Source: Pelagicoccus albus (lineage in GTDB: Bacteria > Verrucomicrobiota > Verrucomicrobiia > Opitutales > Opitutaceae). Taken from it: a DNA stretch of 64,000 bases. The notes below the pieces were generated by a model. The model was not told the DNA's origin. It worked only from the letters and a program-made list of their open reading frames with translations, and searched no databases. The DNA is taken from the NCBI RefSeq assembly GCF_014230145.1, contig NZ_JACHVC010000007.1, positions 186,001 to 250,000 on the forward strand. Reading direction: 5' to 3'. Shown in pieces: positions 51,837 to 61,296 of this stretch (the stretch's first letter is position 1; each line of letters opens with the position of its first letter). The position numbers were made by a program, and so were the translations under genes.

Positions 51837-53078
51837 ATGGCGACCGAATCTAAAGAATACACAATGCCCGATGCGGGCGCTCGCGCGGCCCAGGCCTCGG
51901 AGGAGTTTGAGACCGAAAAGCTCGAACTCAGCATGGGACCTTCTCACCCGTCCACGCACGGTGTGTTACGTCTCAATCTAGAGCTCGACGGCGAGATTAT
52001 TCAAAAGTGCGATCCGGTACTGGGATACTTGCACCGTGGCGACGAGAAGATCGCCGAGAACATGACTTACAACCAGTTCGTGCCTTACACGGACCGACTG
52101 GACTACCTCGCTCCTTTGGCCAACAACGCCATTTATGCGATCGCCGTTGAAAAGCTGGCCGGTATCGAGGTTCCCGAGCGTTGTCAGGCCATCCGTGTCC
52201 TGACTAGTGAAATGGCTCGTATCTCTTCCCACTTGTTGGGCCTGGGAGCTTACACCATGGACGTGGGAGCTCTTACCGTGTTCATGATCACGTTCACTGA
52301 GCGCGAGCACTTGTACACGCTCTTCGAGGAGCTTACCGGAGCCCGTTTTACTACTAGCTACAGCCGTATCGGGGGTGTTACTCGTGACATGCCAGGGGGC
52401 TGGACGGATAAGGTTTTGGCTTTCTGCGATAACTTCCTGCCCTTGCTCGATGACGTCGAAAGCCTGCTGTCGCGTAATCGCGTATTCTACGACCGCACCG
52501 CGGACATTGGCACTATTTCCAAGGAAGATGCCATCGCCTACGGGTTGACTGGTCCAAACGCACGAGCCTCCGGGGTGGACGTAGACCTCCGTCGTGACGC
52601 TCCTTACTCAGGCTACGAGAAGTACGACTTTGAAGTGGCTTTGGGGGAAAATGGAGACTGCTACGACCGTTACCTCGTTCGCATGGTAGAGATGCGGCAG
52701 AGTGTTCGCATCATCCGTCAGGTTATCGAAAAGATGCCGAGCGGTCCTTACCGTGCCGAAGACGCCAAGAAGGTTATCCTTCCTCATAAGGACAAGACCC
52801 TGACTTCCATGGAGGAGTTGATCCAAAACTTCATGATCACCACGGAAGGTCCTCAAATTCCTGCGGGAGAAGTTTACTTCGAAGGGGAAGCTCCGAAGGG
52901 TGCACTTGGATTCTTCATCCACTCCAAAGGGGGAGGGGTCCCGTACCGCATGAAGATTCGCGGCCCGTCCTTCTGTAACTTGAGCATTCTGCCGAAGCTT
53001 TGCGTAGGCAGTATGGTTTCCGACATCCCGTCGATCCTAGGCAGTTTCGACTTCGTTATGGGGGAATGCGATCGTTAG
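51837..53078 (+). CDS. nuoD: NADH-quinone oxidoreductase subunit D
   Basis: NuoD forms the quinone site with NuoB. The 413-residue protein shows the family blocks LSMGPSHPSTHGVLRL, GYLHRGDEKIAE, RIGGVTRDMPGGW, KAPGFxxL-like KGALGFFIHSKGG and the C-terminal MVSDIPSILGSFDFVMGECDR (here split: SDIPSILGSFD, MGECDR). The His/Asp site for quinone is in the first block (SHPSTHG). A 79-bp gap with a CCCGC...GCGGG inverted repeat precedes nuoE. Confidence 0.97.
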   Translation: MATESKEYTMPDAGARAAQASEEFETEKLELSMGPSHPSTHGVLRLNLELDGEIIQKCDPVLGYLHRGDEKIAENMTYNQFVPYTDRLDYLAPLANNAIYAIAVEKLAGIEVPERCQAIRVLTSEMARISSHLLGLGAYTMDVGALTVFMITFTEREHLYTLFEELTGARFTTSYSRIGGVTRDMPGGWTDKVLAFCDNFLPLLDDVESLLSRNRVFYDRTADIGTISKEDAIAYGLTGPNARASGVDVDLRRDAPYSGYEKYDFEVALGENGDCYDRYLVRMVEMRQSVRIIRQVIEKMPSGPYRAEDAKKVILPHKDKTLTSMEELIQNFMITTEGPQIPAGEVYFEGEAPKGALGFFIHSKGGGVPYRMKIRGPSFCNLSILPKLCVGSMVSDIPSILGSFDFVMGECDR

Positions 53079-53157
53079 GTTTTTTCTTTCCCGCAAATAC
53101 GAGAAATTTTCGTGAGGATTTGTGAGATTCGCGGGTAGCAAATTGATTTTAAAATAA

Positions 53158-53640
53158 ATGGACTTAAAGCCAGAGACGCTAGCTGAGATCGAAGCCGCGA
53201 TTCCGAAATATCCGGAAGCGCAGAGCGCGGTTATGCCATTGTTGCACGCCATCCAAAAGGATCAGGGTGCCATCTCCAACGAGGCCGCTGAATGGGTGGC
53301 TGAGAAACTTGGAATCGCCCCGATCAATGTACTATCGGTGGTCACTTTCTACCCGTTCTTCCGTCAGCACAAGATTGGCAAGCGTCACATTCGCGTGTGC
53401 CGCACCCTTTCCTGCGCGATGGCCGGAGGGGCCAAGGTTTGCGACAAAATGCTGCAAGAGTTCGAGACCGAGCTAAACGCAGTATCCGCCGACGGCGAAG
53501 TAACGATCGAGTTCGCCGAGTGCTTGGCCAGTTGCGGAAGTGCTCCGGTAATGTTGGTTGATGAGGATCTTCACGAGAACCTGACCGTCGAGAAGGCTAA
53601 GGAAATTTGCGACAAGATCAAAGCGGAGGCCAAAGCGTAG
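53158..53640 (+). CDS. nuoE: NADH-quinone oxidoreductase subunit E
   Basis: NuoE is the thioredoxin-fold subunit holding 2Fe-2S cluster N1a. The 160-residue protein has the ligand pattern CRTLSCAMAGG and ECLASCGSAPV, and LSVVTFYPFF in the front helix region. The stop lies 5 bp before the nuoF start, so coupling is likely. Length is typical. Confidence 0.96.
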   Translation: MDLKPETLAEIEAAIPKYPEAQSAVMPLLHAIQKDQGAISNEAAEWVAEKLGIAPINVLSVVTFYPFFRQHKIGKRHIRVCRTLSCAMAGGAKVCDKMLQEFETELNAVSADGEVTIEFAECLASCGSAPVMLVDEDLHENLTVEKAKEICDKIKAEAKA

Positions 53641-53645
53641 TTAAG

Positions 53646-55010
53646 ATGGCAGTACATCCGAAAGAGCAGCGCCTGATTCTCAAGTATGCCGATGAGCCCG
53701 GCTACACGCCGCACATCGATAGCTACATGGAACATGGAGGCTACGACATGCTTAAGAAGGCGGTTACCATGGAGCCTCAGGCGATCATGGACGAAGTCAA
53801 AAAGTCGACTTTGCGTGGACGTGGTGGAGCGGGATTCCCTTGCGGCCTGAAGTGGAGCTTTGTTGATCGCAAGTCCGGCAAGCCAATCTATCTTGTTTGC
53901 AATTGTGACGAGTCGGAGCCCGGTACTTTCAAGGACCGTCAAATCGTACACAAGGACCCTCATCAACTGATCGAGGGGATCATGATTTCTTGTTTCGCTA
54001 ACAACGTAGCGAAAGCCTTTATCTACATCCGCGAGGAGATGCCGTATGGCGCGAAGATCCTCGATCAGGCAATTCTCGAAGCGAAGGAAAAGAACTTCGT
54101 TGGCGATAACGTATTAGGATCCGGATACAGTTGCGACATCGTCGTACACCGTGGGGCTGCGGCCTACATTTGCGGTGAAGAAACCGGATTGATCGAATCT
54201 CTGGAAGGCAAGCGTGCTAATCCAAGAATCAAGCCGCCGTACTTCCCAGCGGTTCTTGGGCTCTACAACTGCCCAACCATCGTCAACAACGTGGAAACGC
54301 TTTGTAACGCGGTACACATCCTCGACATGGGTGCCGAGGAATTCACTAAGATCGGTCGTCCGAATAATGCCGGCACTCGCATCTGGTGTGTCTCTGGAGG
54401 AGTACAGCGTCCGGGCTACTACGAAGTGGCTGGCCTAACTCTGGGCGAACTCGTTTACGACATTTGCGGCGGCCCGCTTCCTGGCAGATCTATCAAAGCG
54501 ATCATTCCGGGTGGATCTTCCATGAAGATTCTCAAGAACGGCGAACGCTACAAGGGTAAGAACCCAGACGGAACGGACTACAATTGGGGGCTGGAAGACA
54601 TCCCACTCGACTACGATGGTATTGCGGCGGCAGGTTCCATGTCTGGTTCAGGCGGGATGATGGTACTCGATGACACGGTATCGATCCCAGCTGCTTTGGC
54701 TAATCTGATGGCCTTCTATTCCCACGAGTCTTGCGGACAGTGTACGCCCTGTCGCGAAGGATCGCTCTGGCTCAAGAAGATTACCTCTCGCATGGTTCAC
54801 GGGGAGGCTCGTCCGGAAGACGTGGATCTTATGCTCGACGTCGCAGGACAGATTGCGGGCCGGACCATCTGCGCCTTCGGTTTTGCGGTGGCGTGGCCGG
54901 TTCAGAGCTACATTGCCAAATTTGAAGACGAATTTAGAAAATATGCGGCGCACCTCAGCGATCCAAATGCTGACCGCCAAGCCATAAAGGAACTCGCGTG
55001 TAATGGCTGA
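53646..55010 (+). CDS. nuoF: NADH-quinone oxidoreductase subunit F
   Basis: NuoF binds NADH and FMN and cluster N3. I start at ATG 53646 (MAVHPKEQR), because a further in-frame ATG at 53607 lies inside nuoE. The 454-residue protein shows the nucleotide loop RGRGGAGFPCGLKWSF, NCDESEPGTFKDR, YICGEETGLIESLEG and the N3 ligands ESCGQCTPCREGS with a later Cys in GRTICAFG. It overlaps nuoG by 8 bp. Confidence 0.97.
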   Translation: MAVHPKEQRLILKYADEPGYTPHIDSYMEHGGYDMLKKAVTMEPQAIMDEVKKSTLRGRGGAGFPCGLKWSFVDRKSGKPIYLVCNCDESEPGTFKDRQIVHKDPHQLIEGIMISCFANNVAKAFIYIREEMPYGAKILDQAILEAKEKNFVGDNVLGSGYSCDIVVHRGAAAYICGEETGLIESLEGKRANPRIKPPYFPAVLGLYNCPTIVNNVETLCNAVHILDMGAEEFTKIGRPNNAGTRIWCVSGGVQRPGYYEVAGLTLGELVYDICGGPLPGRSIKAIIPGGSSMKILKNGERYKGKNPDGTDYNWGLEDIPLDYDGIAAAGSMSGSGGMMVLDDTVSIPAALANLMAFYSHESCGQCTPCREGSLWLKKITSRMVHGEARPEDVDLMLDVAGQIAGRTICAFGFAVAWPVQSYIAKFEDEFRKYAAHLSDPNADRQAIKELACNG

Positions 55011-56703
55011 GGAAAAGAAAGATAACTTGATAACGGTCAATATTGACGGGCAAGACCTGCAGGTGCCTCCGGGTACTAACATGGTGGAAGCCGTCAAAAT
55101 GCTCGGCAAGGAGGTCCCGCACTACTGCTACCATCCCAAGCTCTCCATCGCGGGCAACTGCCGTATGTGTTTGGTTGAGATGGGAATGCCCGGCCGCGAT
55201 CGCGCGACTGGCGAGCCGATGCTCAACGAGGACGGCACCCCGAAGATCATGTGGATGCCAGGCCCAGCCATCGCTTGCGGAACCAACGCGGCTCCTGGGA
55301 TGCACATCAAGACAAGCTCGCCCAAGGCTATCGAGTCTCGCGAGGCGGTAACCGAGTTTCTTCTCGTAAACCACCCCTTGGATTGCCCGATTTGCGACCA
55401 AGCCGGCGAGTGTAAGCTCCAAGAGTTTTCCGCGTCTCACGGTCGTGGATACAGCCGCTTCGTCGAAGAAAAGAACGTAAAGCCTAAGCGTACGCGTCTC
55501 GGGCCACGGGTTACTTTGGATGACGAGCGTTGTATCCTCTGCTCCCGTTGTATCCGCTTTTCGCAAGAGATCGCCAAGGACGACGTGCTTGGTTTCACCG
55601 ACCGCGGCAGCTACTCCACTTTGACCTGCTTCCCAGGCAAGGAGTTGGCCAACAACTACTCGCTCAACACGGTCGATATTTGTCCGGTCGGGGCTCTTAC
55701 CAGCACCGATTTCCGTTTCAAGATGCGTGTCTGGTTCCTCAAGGAAAGCAAGAGCATCGATTTCGAAAGCAGCGTTGGTTGCAACACGGTTGTTTCCTCT
55801 CGCGAAGGCAAGGTGTACCGCGTGACGCCGCGTCGCAACGACGAGGTTAACGACACTTGGATGCCAGACTCCGGCCGCGAACTCTACAAGCAGATCGAGT
55901 CGGAAGATCGATTTTCCTATTCGTCTGTGAACGGCTCTGAGACTTCCGCTGTTGAAGCTTTGAAGGCAGCCGGCGAAATCCTGAAAGGGGAGGGCGTCGC
56001 GATTGTCGCTTCAGGCCGAAACACTGTAGAAGAGCAATTCGTGCTCAAGCAGATCGCGGATCAAGTTAATGCAAAGGGCGTGTACTTGGTTGCTCGATAC
56101 GGAGACGATGACGGAATTCTCATCTCCAAAGACCGCAACCCGAACGTGCGTGGAGCTCTGGCGACTGGACTTATCTCCGAACTTCCAAGCGAAAAGCTTT
56201 CCGCCCTCGGCGCTCAAATCGATAGTGGCGAAGTGAAAGTCGTCTTGGCCACCAAGGAAGATTTGGTTGCGGCGGGCTTGAGTGAAGAACAACTCAAGAA
56301 GGTCAAGCTGGTCGCGATCGATACGCATGCCACGGCCACGACCAAGAGTGCGGATGTGGCGATAGCCGGTCTAACTCAATTCGAAAAGTCGGGTACGTTG
56401 ATCAACCAACAGTTCCGTATCCAAAAATTCCACAAAGTCGTTCCCGGTCCAGTGGGGTCGATTGACGACTTGGCTGCATTGTCAGCGATCCTCGCCTCTT
56501 TGACCGGTGAAACCTGTCCCTCTGTGGTGGGCACCGTTTGGGAGAAAATCGCGGCGGAAGGAAGCATTTTTGAAGGCCTCAGTTTCAAGGGAATCGCCGA
56601 CACCGGTGTGCTCTTAGACGGTTCGGCGTTTTCGGGACTGGCCTTCGTGGAAGGGAAGTCACTCCACTTTGAACCTAAGCTTGAAGAAGCCGCAGCGGAA
56701 TAA
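55003..56703 (+). CDS. nuoG: NADH-quinone oxidoreductase subunit G (short form)
   Basis: The 566-residue protein carries the N-terminal iron-sulfur domains: 2Fe-2S ligands in HYCYHPKLSIAGNCRMCLVEM (in part CYHPKLS, CRMCLVEM), the His/Cys cluster in NHPLDCPICDQAGEC and the 4Fe-4S set CILCSRC...CPVG. The molybdopterin-like domain is truncated: only one Cys remains in SSVGCNTVVSS, so the extra N7 cluster is absent. E. coli NuoG has about 908 residues, so this is a short form. The C-terminal third is low in family identity. Overlaps nuoF by 8 bp. Confidence 0.95.
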   Translation: MAEEKKDNLITVNIDGQDLQVPPGTNMVEAVKMLGKEVPHYCYHPKLSIAGNCRMCLVEMGMPGRDRATGEPMLNEDGTPKIMWMPGPAIACGTNAAPGMHIKTSSPKAIESREAVTEFLLVNHPLDCPICDQAGECKLQEFSASHGRGYSRFVEEKNVKPKRTRLGPRVTLDDERCILCSRCIRFSQEIAKDDVLGFTDRGSYSTLTCFPGKELANNYSLNTVDICPVGALTSTDFRFKMRVWFLKESKSIDFESSVGCNTVVSSREGKVYRVTPRRNDEVNDTWMPDSGRELYKQIESEDRFSYSSVNGSETSAVEALKAAGEILKGEGVAIVASGRNTVEEQFVLKQIADQVNAKGVYLVARYGDDDGILISKDRNPNVRGALATGLISELPSEKLSALGAQIDSGEVKVVLATKEDLVAAGLSEEQLKKVKLVAIDTHATATTKSADVAIAGLTQFEKSGTLINQQFRIQKFHKVVPGPVGSIDDLAALSAILASLTGETCPSVVGTVWEKIAAEGSIFEGLSFKGIADTGVLLDGSAFSGLAFVEGKSLHFEPKLEEAAAE

Positions 56704-56708
56704 GCGTC

Positions 56709-57812
56709 ATGGAAATCTCTGAAATAGCAATCAAGGCGATCTACGCGATCATCGTAGTGAGCGTGCTGATGGGCTTTTGCTCTTACGCGGTACTCGCTGA
56801 GCGAAAGATCTCGAGCTGGATTCAAGGCCGCGTAGGACCAAACCGGACTACACTTCCATTTGTCGGATCTATTCCGGTAGTGGGAAAATTCCTTACTCGT
56901 CTCGGCGTTTTCCAGCCGGTGGCAGACGGATTGAAGTTCCTTTTCAAGGAAGACGTTACTCCAGGCCACGTTAACAAGTTCTACTTCACCATGGCTCCGA
57001 TCATGGCGTTGATCCCCGCTTTGACGACTGTAGTGGTGGTGCCTTTTGGTTACTACACCAATGCGGCGGGCGAGGTAGTGACCTTGGTTTTGACCGATCT
57101 AAACGTAGCTATGCTGTTCCTCTTGGCGGTTTCTTCGCTCGGTGTTTACGGAGTGGTCTTGGGCGGTTGGTCATCCAACTCCAAGTATCCGTTTCTTGGT
57201 GGCATTCGCGCTTCCGCTCAAATGATCTCCTACGAACTGGCCATGGGTATCTCCATCTTGCCGGTGTTTATGTGGGTTAACGCTCCCGGCAGCGAAGGTT
57301 CGTTGAGCTTGGTTGATGTGGTGAATTCACAAGGTGGCGGACTATGGTACGCCATGTGGATGCCTGCATCTTTCCTGATTTTCGTGGTTTGTATCTTCGC
57401 CGAAACCAACCGTTTGCCTTTCGATATGGCGGAATCCGAAACGGAGCTCGTTAGCGGTTTCCACACTGAATACAGCTCTTTCAAGTTCGGCCTCTTCTTC
57501 GTGGGCGAGTACGCGCACATGCTGGTCGGCTCCGCTGTGGTAGCTATTCTCTTCCTCGGTGGTTGGCATCCATTGCCGTTCGCCACTTGGGCGGATTTCG
57601 GAGTCAGTGGTTGGCTCGTCGGGGTTCTTTCCGTCGGCACACTGATCGCCAAGCTTTGCGGCTTTATGTTTTTCTTCATGTGGATTCGTTGGACGCTTCC
57701 ACGTTTCCGCTACGACCAAGTAATGCGTATCGGCTGGCAAATGCTTTTGCCCGCCTCCATCGCGAACCTGATCGTCTACACCTTTATCATCTACTTTTTG
57801 GAGAGACCTTAA
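56709..57812 (+). CDS. nuoH: NADH-quinone oxidoreductase subunit H
   Basis: NuoH is the membrane subunit joining the two arms and forming part of the quinone channel. The 367-residue protein has about eight helices and the blocks YAVLAERKISSWIQGRVGPNR (in part ERKISSWIQGR), GGIRASAQMISYEL, ETNRLPFDMAESETELVSG (in part ETNRLPFDMAE) and EYAHMLVGS. It starts 5 bp after nuoG ends. Length is slightly above the common 325. Confidence 0.97.
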   Translation: MEISEIAIKAIYAIIVVSVLMGFCSYAVLAERKISSWIQGRVGPNRTTLPFVGSIPVVGKFLTRLGVFQPVADGLKFLFKEDVTPGHVNKFYFTMAPIMALIPALTTVVVVPFGYYTNAAGEVVTLVLTDLNVAMLFLLAVSSLGVYGVVLGGWSSNSKYPFLGGIRASAQMISYELAMGISILPVFMWVNAPGSEGSLSLVDVVNSQGGGLWYAMWMPASFLIFVVCIFAETNRLPFDMAESETELVSGFHTEYSSFKFGLFFVGEYAHMLVGSAVVAILFLGGWHPLPFATWADFGVSGWLVGVLSVGTLIAKLCGFMFFFMWIRWTLPRFRYDQVMRIGWQMLLPASIANLIVYTFIIYFLERP

Positions 57813-57824
57813 CCCACACGAGCC

Positions 57825-58367
57825 ATGGCCATCGTCGTTAAGAGAAAACCACTTAATTTACTCGAAAAGCTCTACATTCCAGAGATCGCTCGCGGTCTTA
57901 TGGTAACCTTCCGCCGCATGTTTTTCGGCGAAACGGTGACCATGGAGTATCCGGAGCAACGTCCTCCAATCCCAGTTGGCTACCGCGGTGTGCCCACTTT
58001 GGTTAAAGATCCGGAAGGTCGCGAAAAGTGCGTATCCTGCCAGCTTTGCGAGTTCGTATGTCCTCCCAAGGCGATCCGTATCACTCCAGGTGAGATCCCT
58101 GAAGGCAGCGACTATCGCCACGTGGAGAAGGGCCCCAAGGAGTTCGATATCGATATGCTCCGCTGCATCTACTGCGGCATGTGCCAGGAAGTTTGTCCTG
58201 AAGAGGCGATCTGGCTACAGAATCAGTATTCGATGTCCGGTTACAGCCGAGCCGAAATGGTGAACAACAAAGCCAAACTTTACGAACTCGGCGGAACGCT
58301 TCCGGATGAGCACTTCAAATGGAAGAAGAAAAAGGAAGCGGCTGAACATGGTGGAGGCCACCACTAA
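57825..58367 (+). CDS. nuoI: NADH-quinone oxidoreductase subunit I
   Basis: NuoI holds two 4Fe-4S clusters (N6a, N6b). The 180-residue protein has both ferredoxin motifs: CVSCQLCEFVCPPKAI and CIYCGMCQEVCPEEAI. The early TMEYPEQRPPIP is typical. It is 12 bp after nuoH. A 144-bp gap before nuoJ contains only a 34-codon frame overlapping the nuoJ start. Confidence 0.97.
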   Translation: MAIVVKRKPLNLLEKLYIPEIARGLMVTFRRMFFGETVTMEYPEQRPPIPVGYRGVPTLVKDPEGREKCVSCQLCEFVCPPKAIRITPGEIPEGSDYRHVEKGPKEFDIDMLRCIYCGMCQEVCPEEAIWLQNQYSMSGYSRAEMVNNKAKLYELGGTLPDEHFKWKKKKEAAEHGGGHH

Positions 58368-58511
58368 TCTTTGACCAAGGCATCAAGATAGAAGGCTAAC
58401 AAAATCGAAGGGCGATGAAGACTAAAATGCAGGACAATCACGGCACTAAATCCGGTTCGGTATCTTCCTTCAGAAGCTCGACGACCCAAAACCTCTCTTC
58501 CTTTCCCTCAA

Positions 58512-59015
58512 ATGACTGACCTGTTTTTCTACATATTCGCGACTCTCTCCCTTGGGGCCGCCTTTGGTGTCGTGTTTAGCCGTAATCCGGTTAACGCCGC
58601 GATGTATCTCATCCTGACCTTCCTCGGGATGGCTTCTCTTTTTGTGACTTTGGAAGCCTACTTTTTGGCTGTAATCCAAGTGCTTGTTTACGCCGGAGCA
58701 GTCGTGGTGCTCTTCCTCTTCATCATCATGCTTCTCGATGTGAAGGACGAAACGCAGCACCGCGTGAAACCGCTCACTTGGGTGGCCAGCGTTATCGGAT
58801 TCGCCCTATTGATTGTGGGCATCGTGAGTATCTCCTCCAGCGATAACATCAAGGCAACTGCATCGACCTTGCCTGACGCGGCGGGCGCTTCCCTCAAGAA
58901 TTTCGGATACGAGCTCTTCACCACATACCAATTGCCCATGCAGGTCACTGGTTTCCTTCTACTGATCGCGATGATTGGAGTCATCGTTCTGAGCAAGAAA
59001 GTGAAAACCGACTAG
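58512..59015 (+). CDS. nuoJ: NADH-quinone oxidoreductase subunit J
   Basis: NuoJ is a five-helix membrane subunit near the quinone end. The 167-residue protein contains NPVNAAMYLILTFLGMASLFVTLEAYFLAVIQVLVYAGAVVVLFLFIIMLL-type core (in part AVIQVLVYAGAVVVLFLF), the family signature. It is preceded by the 144-bp gap after nuoI and followed 50 bp later by nuoK. Confidence 0.95.
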   Translation: MTDLFFYIFATLSLGAAFGVVFSRNPVNAAMYLILTFLGMASLFVTLEAYFLAVIQVLVYAGAVVVLFLFIIMLLDVKDETQHRVKPLTWVASVIGFALLIVGIVSISSSDNIKATASTLPDAAGASLKNFGYELFTTYQLPMQVTGFLLLIAMIGVIVLSKKVKTD

Positions 59016-59065
59016 CGCTCCCGAATTAGACCCTTCTCTAGACAAACTTTTCCCTTTCTCAAACG

Positions 59066-59371
59066 ATGACCGTCGGACTTGAACAATACATAGCGGTAAG
59101 CGCCGCGCTTTTCGCCATCGGATTCTTTGGTGTGCTGCGACGCAAAAATACCCTCGTCATCTACATGTGCCTAGAGCTCATGCTGAACGCCTCGAACCTG
59201 GCGCTTGTCGCCTTTTCCCGATACCACGGTGGCATGAGCGGATCGGTTTTCGTCTTCTTCACGATCACGGTAGCTGCTGCAGAAGTGGCTGTAGGCTTGG
59301 CGATCATCGTGGCTCTATTCCGCAAACGCCAGACCGTACAGGTTCCGGACCTCAACGCCCTGAAAAACTAG
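59066..59371 (+). CDS. nuoK: NADH-quinone oxidoreductase subunit K
   Basis: NuoK is a small three-helix antiporter-like membrane subunit in proton pumping. The 101-residue protein has the expected length and signature [23 protein letters not shown] (in part [11 protein letters not shown]) and [17 protein letters not shown], with the conserved membrane glutamates. It ends 7 bp before nuoL. Confidence 0.97.
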   Translation: MTVGLEQYIAVSAALFAIGFFGVLRRKNTLVIYMCLELMLNASNLALVAFSRYHGGMSGSVFVFFTITVAAAEVAVGLAIIVALFRKRQTVQVPDLNALKN

Positions 59372-59378
59372 ATTTCCG

Positions 59379-61262
59379 ATGAATCCTGAAATTTTCGCTT
59401 ACGCGCTGCTGGCGTTTCCTCTCCTTTCTGCGACTGCGATCGCTCTCGGCATGCGTCGCAATGGGGCTTTGGCTTCTGGCATCTCCGTCGGAGCCGCCGC
59501 TCTGATCCTTGCTACTGCGGGTCACATCATTTTCCGCCTAGATAACTTCGAGTTCAACGTGAACTGGATTGAGTTTGGGCCGCTTTCTTTGGACTTCGGT
59601 TTCCTAGTCGACGATCTCGCCAAGCTAATGCTCTTCGTCGTGGCTTTCGTCGGTTTCCTCGTTCACGTATTCAGCCTTGGATACATGAAGGAAGATCCGA
59701 ACAAGGCCCGCTTCTTCGGTGGTCTTTCGATCTTCATGTTCTCCATGCTCGGCCTTGTGATGGCTAGCAGCTTGGTGACGCTTTTCATCTTTTGGGAATT
59801 GGTTGGTTTCAGTTCCTACATGCTAATCGGTTTCTACCTCGATAAGCCCAGTGCCGCTGCTGCTTCGAAGAAGGCATTCATCACCAATCGCGTGGGTGAC
59901 TTCGGATTCCTGATCGGTATCGCCATGGCGATCGGAATGTTCGGCACCGTGAACTTGACTGAGATGAACGAGATGGTCGTTTCCGGCGAAGTTGCAGTAA
60001 CGACCGCAGCTCTTGGTTTGTTACTCTTTTGCGGGACAGTCGGTAAATCCGGCCAGATCCCATTGCACGTTTGGCTTCCAGACGCGATGGAAGGCCCGAC
60101 ACCGGTGTCCGCTTTGATTCACGCGGCGACCATGGTTGCTGCCGGTGTTTTCCTTTTGTGCCGTACCGGTTTTCTCATGACAGCCGATGCCCTGCAGGTG
60201 ATCCTCTGGGTGGGTGTGGCAACTGCGATTTACGCAGGACTTACCGCCGTCGCTCAACGCGACATCAAGAAGATCTTGGCTTACTCCACGGTTTCGCAGC
60301 TCGGCTATATGGTGGCAGCATTTGGTCTTGGCACTTTGGCTTCACTCGATGCCGATCACGCCAACATGCACGAAGCGGTCATTTCAGGTGGGGTCGCGGC
60401 AGCGATGTTCCACCTTACCACTCACGCCTTCTTCAAGGCTTTGCTCTTCCTCGGATCCGGTTCGATCATTCACGCCTGTCACCACGAGCAGGACATCTTT
60501 AAGATGGGTGGTCTCGCCAAGAAGATGAAGATTACCTTCATTTGCTTCACGCTCGGTTTGATGGCCTTGATTGGAACCCCGTTCATCTCGGCGGGCTTCT
60601 ATTCCAAGGATGCGATCTTGGCTTTGGCTTTCGAGCAGAACAGTGCCGCCTTCTACCTGTTGGTATTCGGCGCGTTCCTCACCACTTTCTACATGATCCG
60701 CCTTTGGAAAATCGCTTTCTTCGGTAGCCCGAATTCCGAAAACGCGGAGCATGCCCATGAGAACGGGCCAGTTATGACTGTGCCGCTCATCCTTTTGGCT
60801 ATCCTCGCGGTTGTGGGTGGATTCGGATTTATTTATCCGGAGGCGCTTAAGCCCATCATCGAAGCGGGCGAGCATATCGCTCATGGCGAACACCATACCT
60901 TGATTGCAATGTACGGCGGAGTCGCATGGCTCGTAGGTCTCGCAGCAGCATTTTTCTTCTTCCGCGCAGGGGCGAGCGAAGATCCGTTCAAGAAGATGCT
61001 GGGGCCTGTTTACGCAGTACTCGAGAAGAAGTTTTTCTTCGACGAGCTCTACAATTTCTACATTGCCAAGATCCAACAACGCGTGGCTCTAACGCTCCAT
61101 TTCCTAGAGCAGATCGCCTTGTCCGGTTTGATTATCCGCGGCGCGGCGGGAGTGGCAGGTTTGGTCGGTATCGGGTTGAAAAGTCTGCACGTCGGAAGCC
61201 TGCATCAATATGTTTACTGGTTCATCGCCGGTCTTGCTCTCTTCTGGTTCTTTGCCGGTTAA
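59379..61262 (+). CDS. nuoL: NADH-quinone oxidoreductase subunit L
   Basis: NuoL is the distal antiporter-like proton pump of complex I. The 627-residue protein has about 14-16 helices. Core blocks are FIFWELVGFSSYMLIGFY, GKSGQIPLHVWLPDAMEGPTPVSALIHAATMV (in part PLHVWLPDAMEGPTPVS), TAVAQRDIKKILAYSTVSQLG and the HAFFKALLFLGSGS. The long lateral helix at the C-terminal side is present. Codirectional, 34 bp before nuoM. Confidence 0.97.
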   Translation: MNPEIFAYALLAFPLLSATAIALGMRRNGALASGISVGAAALILATAGHIIFRLDNFEFNVNWIEFGPLSLDFGFLVDDLAKLMLFVVAFVGFLVHVFSLGYMKEDPNKARFFGGLSIFMFSMLGLVMASSLVTLFIFWELVGFSSYMLIGFYLDKPSAAAASKKAFITNRVGDFGFLIGIAMAIGMFGTVNLTEMNEMVVSGEVAVTTAALGLLLFCGTVGKSGQIPLHVWLPDAMEGPTPVSALIHAATMVAAGVFLLCRTGFLMTADALQVILWVGVATAIYAGLTAVAQRDIKKILAYSTVSQLGYMVAAFGLGTLASLDADHANMHEAVISGGVAAAMFHLTTHAFFKALLFLGSGSIIHACHHEQDIFKMGGLAKKMKITFICFTLGLMALIGTPFISAGFYSKDAILALAFEQNSAAFYLLVFGAFLTTFYMIRLWKIAFFGSPNSENAEHAHENGPVMTVPLILLAILAVVGGFGFIYPEALKPIIEAGEHIAHGEHHTLIAMYGGVAWLVGLAAAFFFFRAGASEDPFKKMLGPVYAVLEKKFFFDELYNFYIAKIQQRVALTLHFLEQIALSGLIIRGAAGVAGLVGIGLKSLHVGSLHQYVYWFIAGLALFWFFAG

Positions 61263-61296
61263 GCTCCATCGGTAACTTCCAAAACGAATTTCTAAA

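Noticed and set aside
53083-53140. Inverted repeat between nuoD and nuoE as a terminator
   Set aside because: The stem has a mismatch and is not followed by a T-run, and downstream nuo genes would be cut off.
58415-58519. 34-codon frame in the nuoI-nuoJ gap overlapping the nuoJ start
   Set aside because: Ser/Thr-rich with no family features and no ribosome site; more likely leader sequence before nuoJ.
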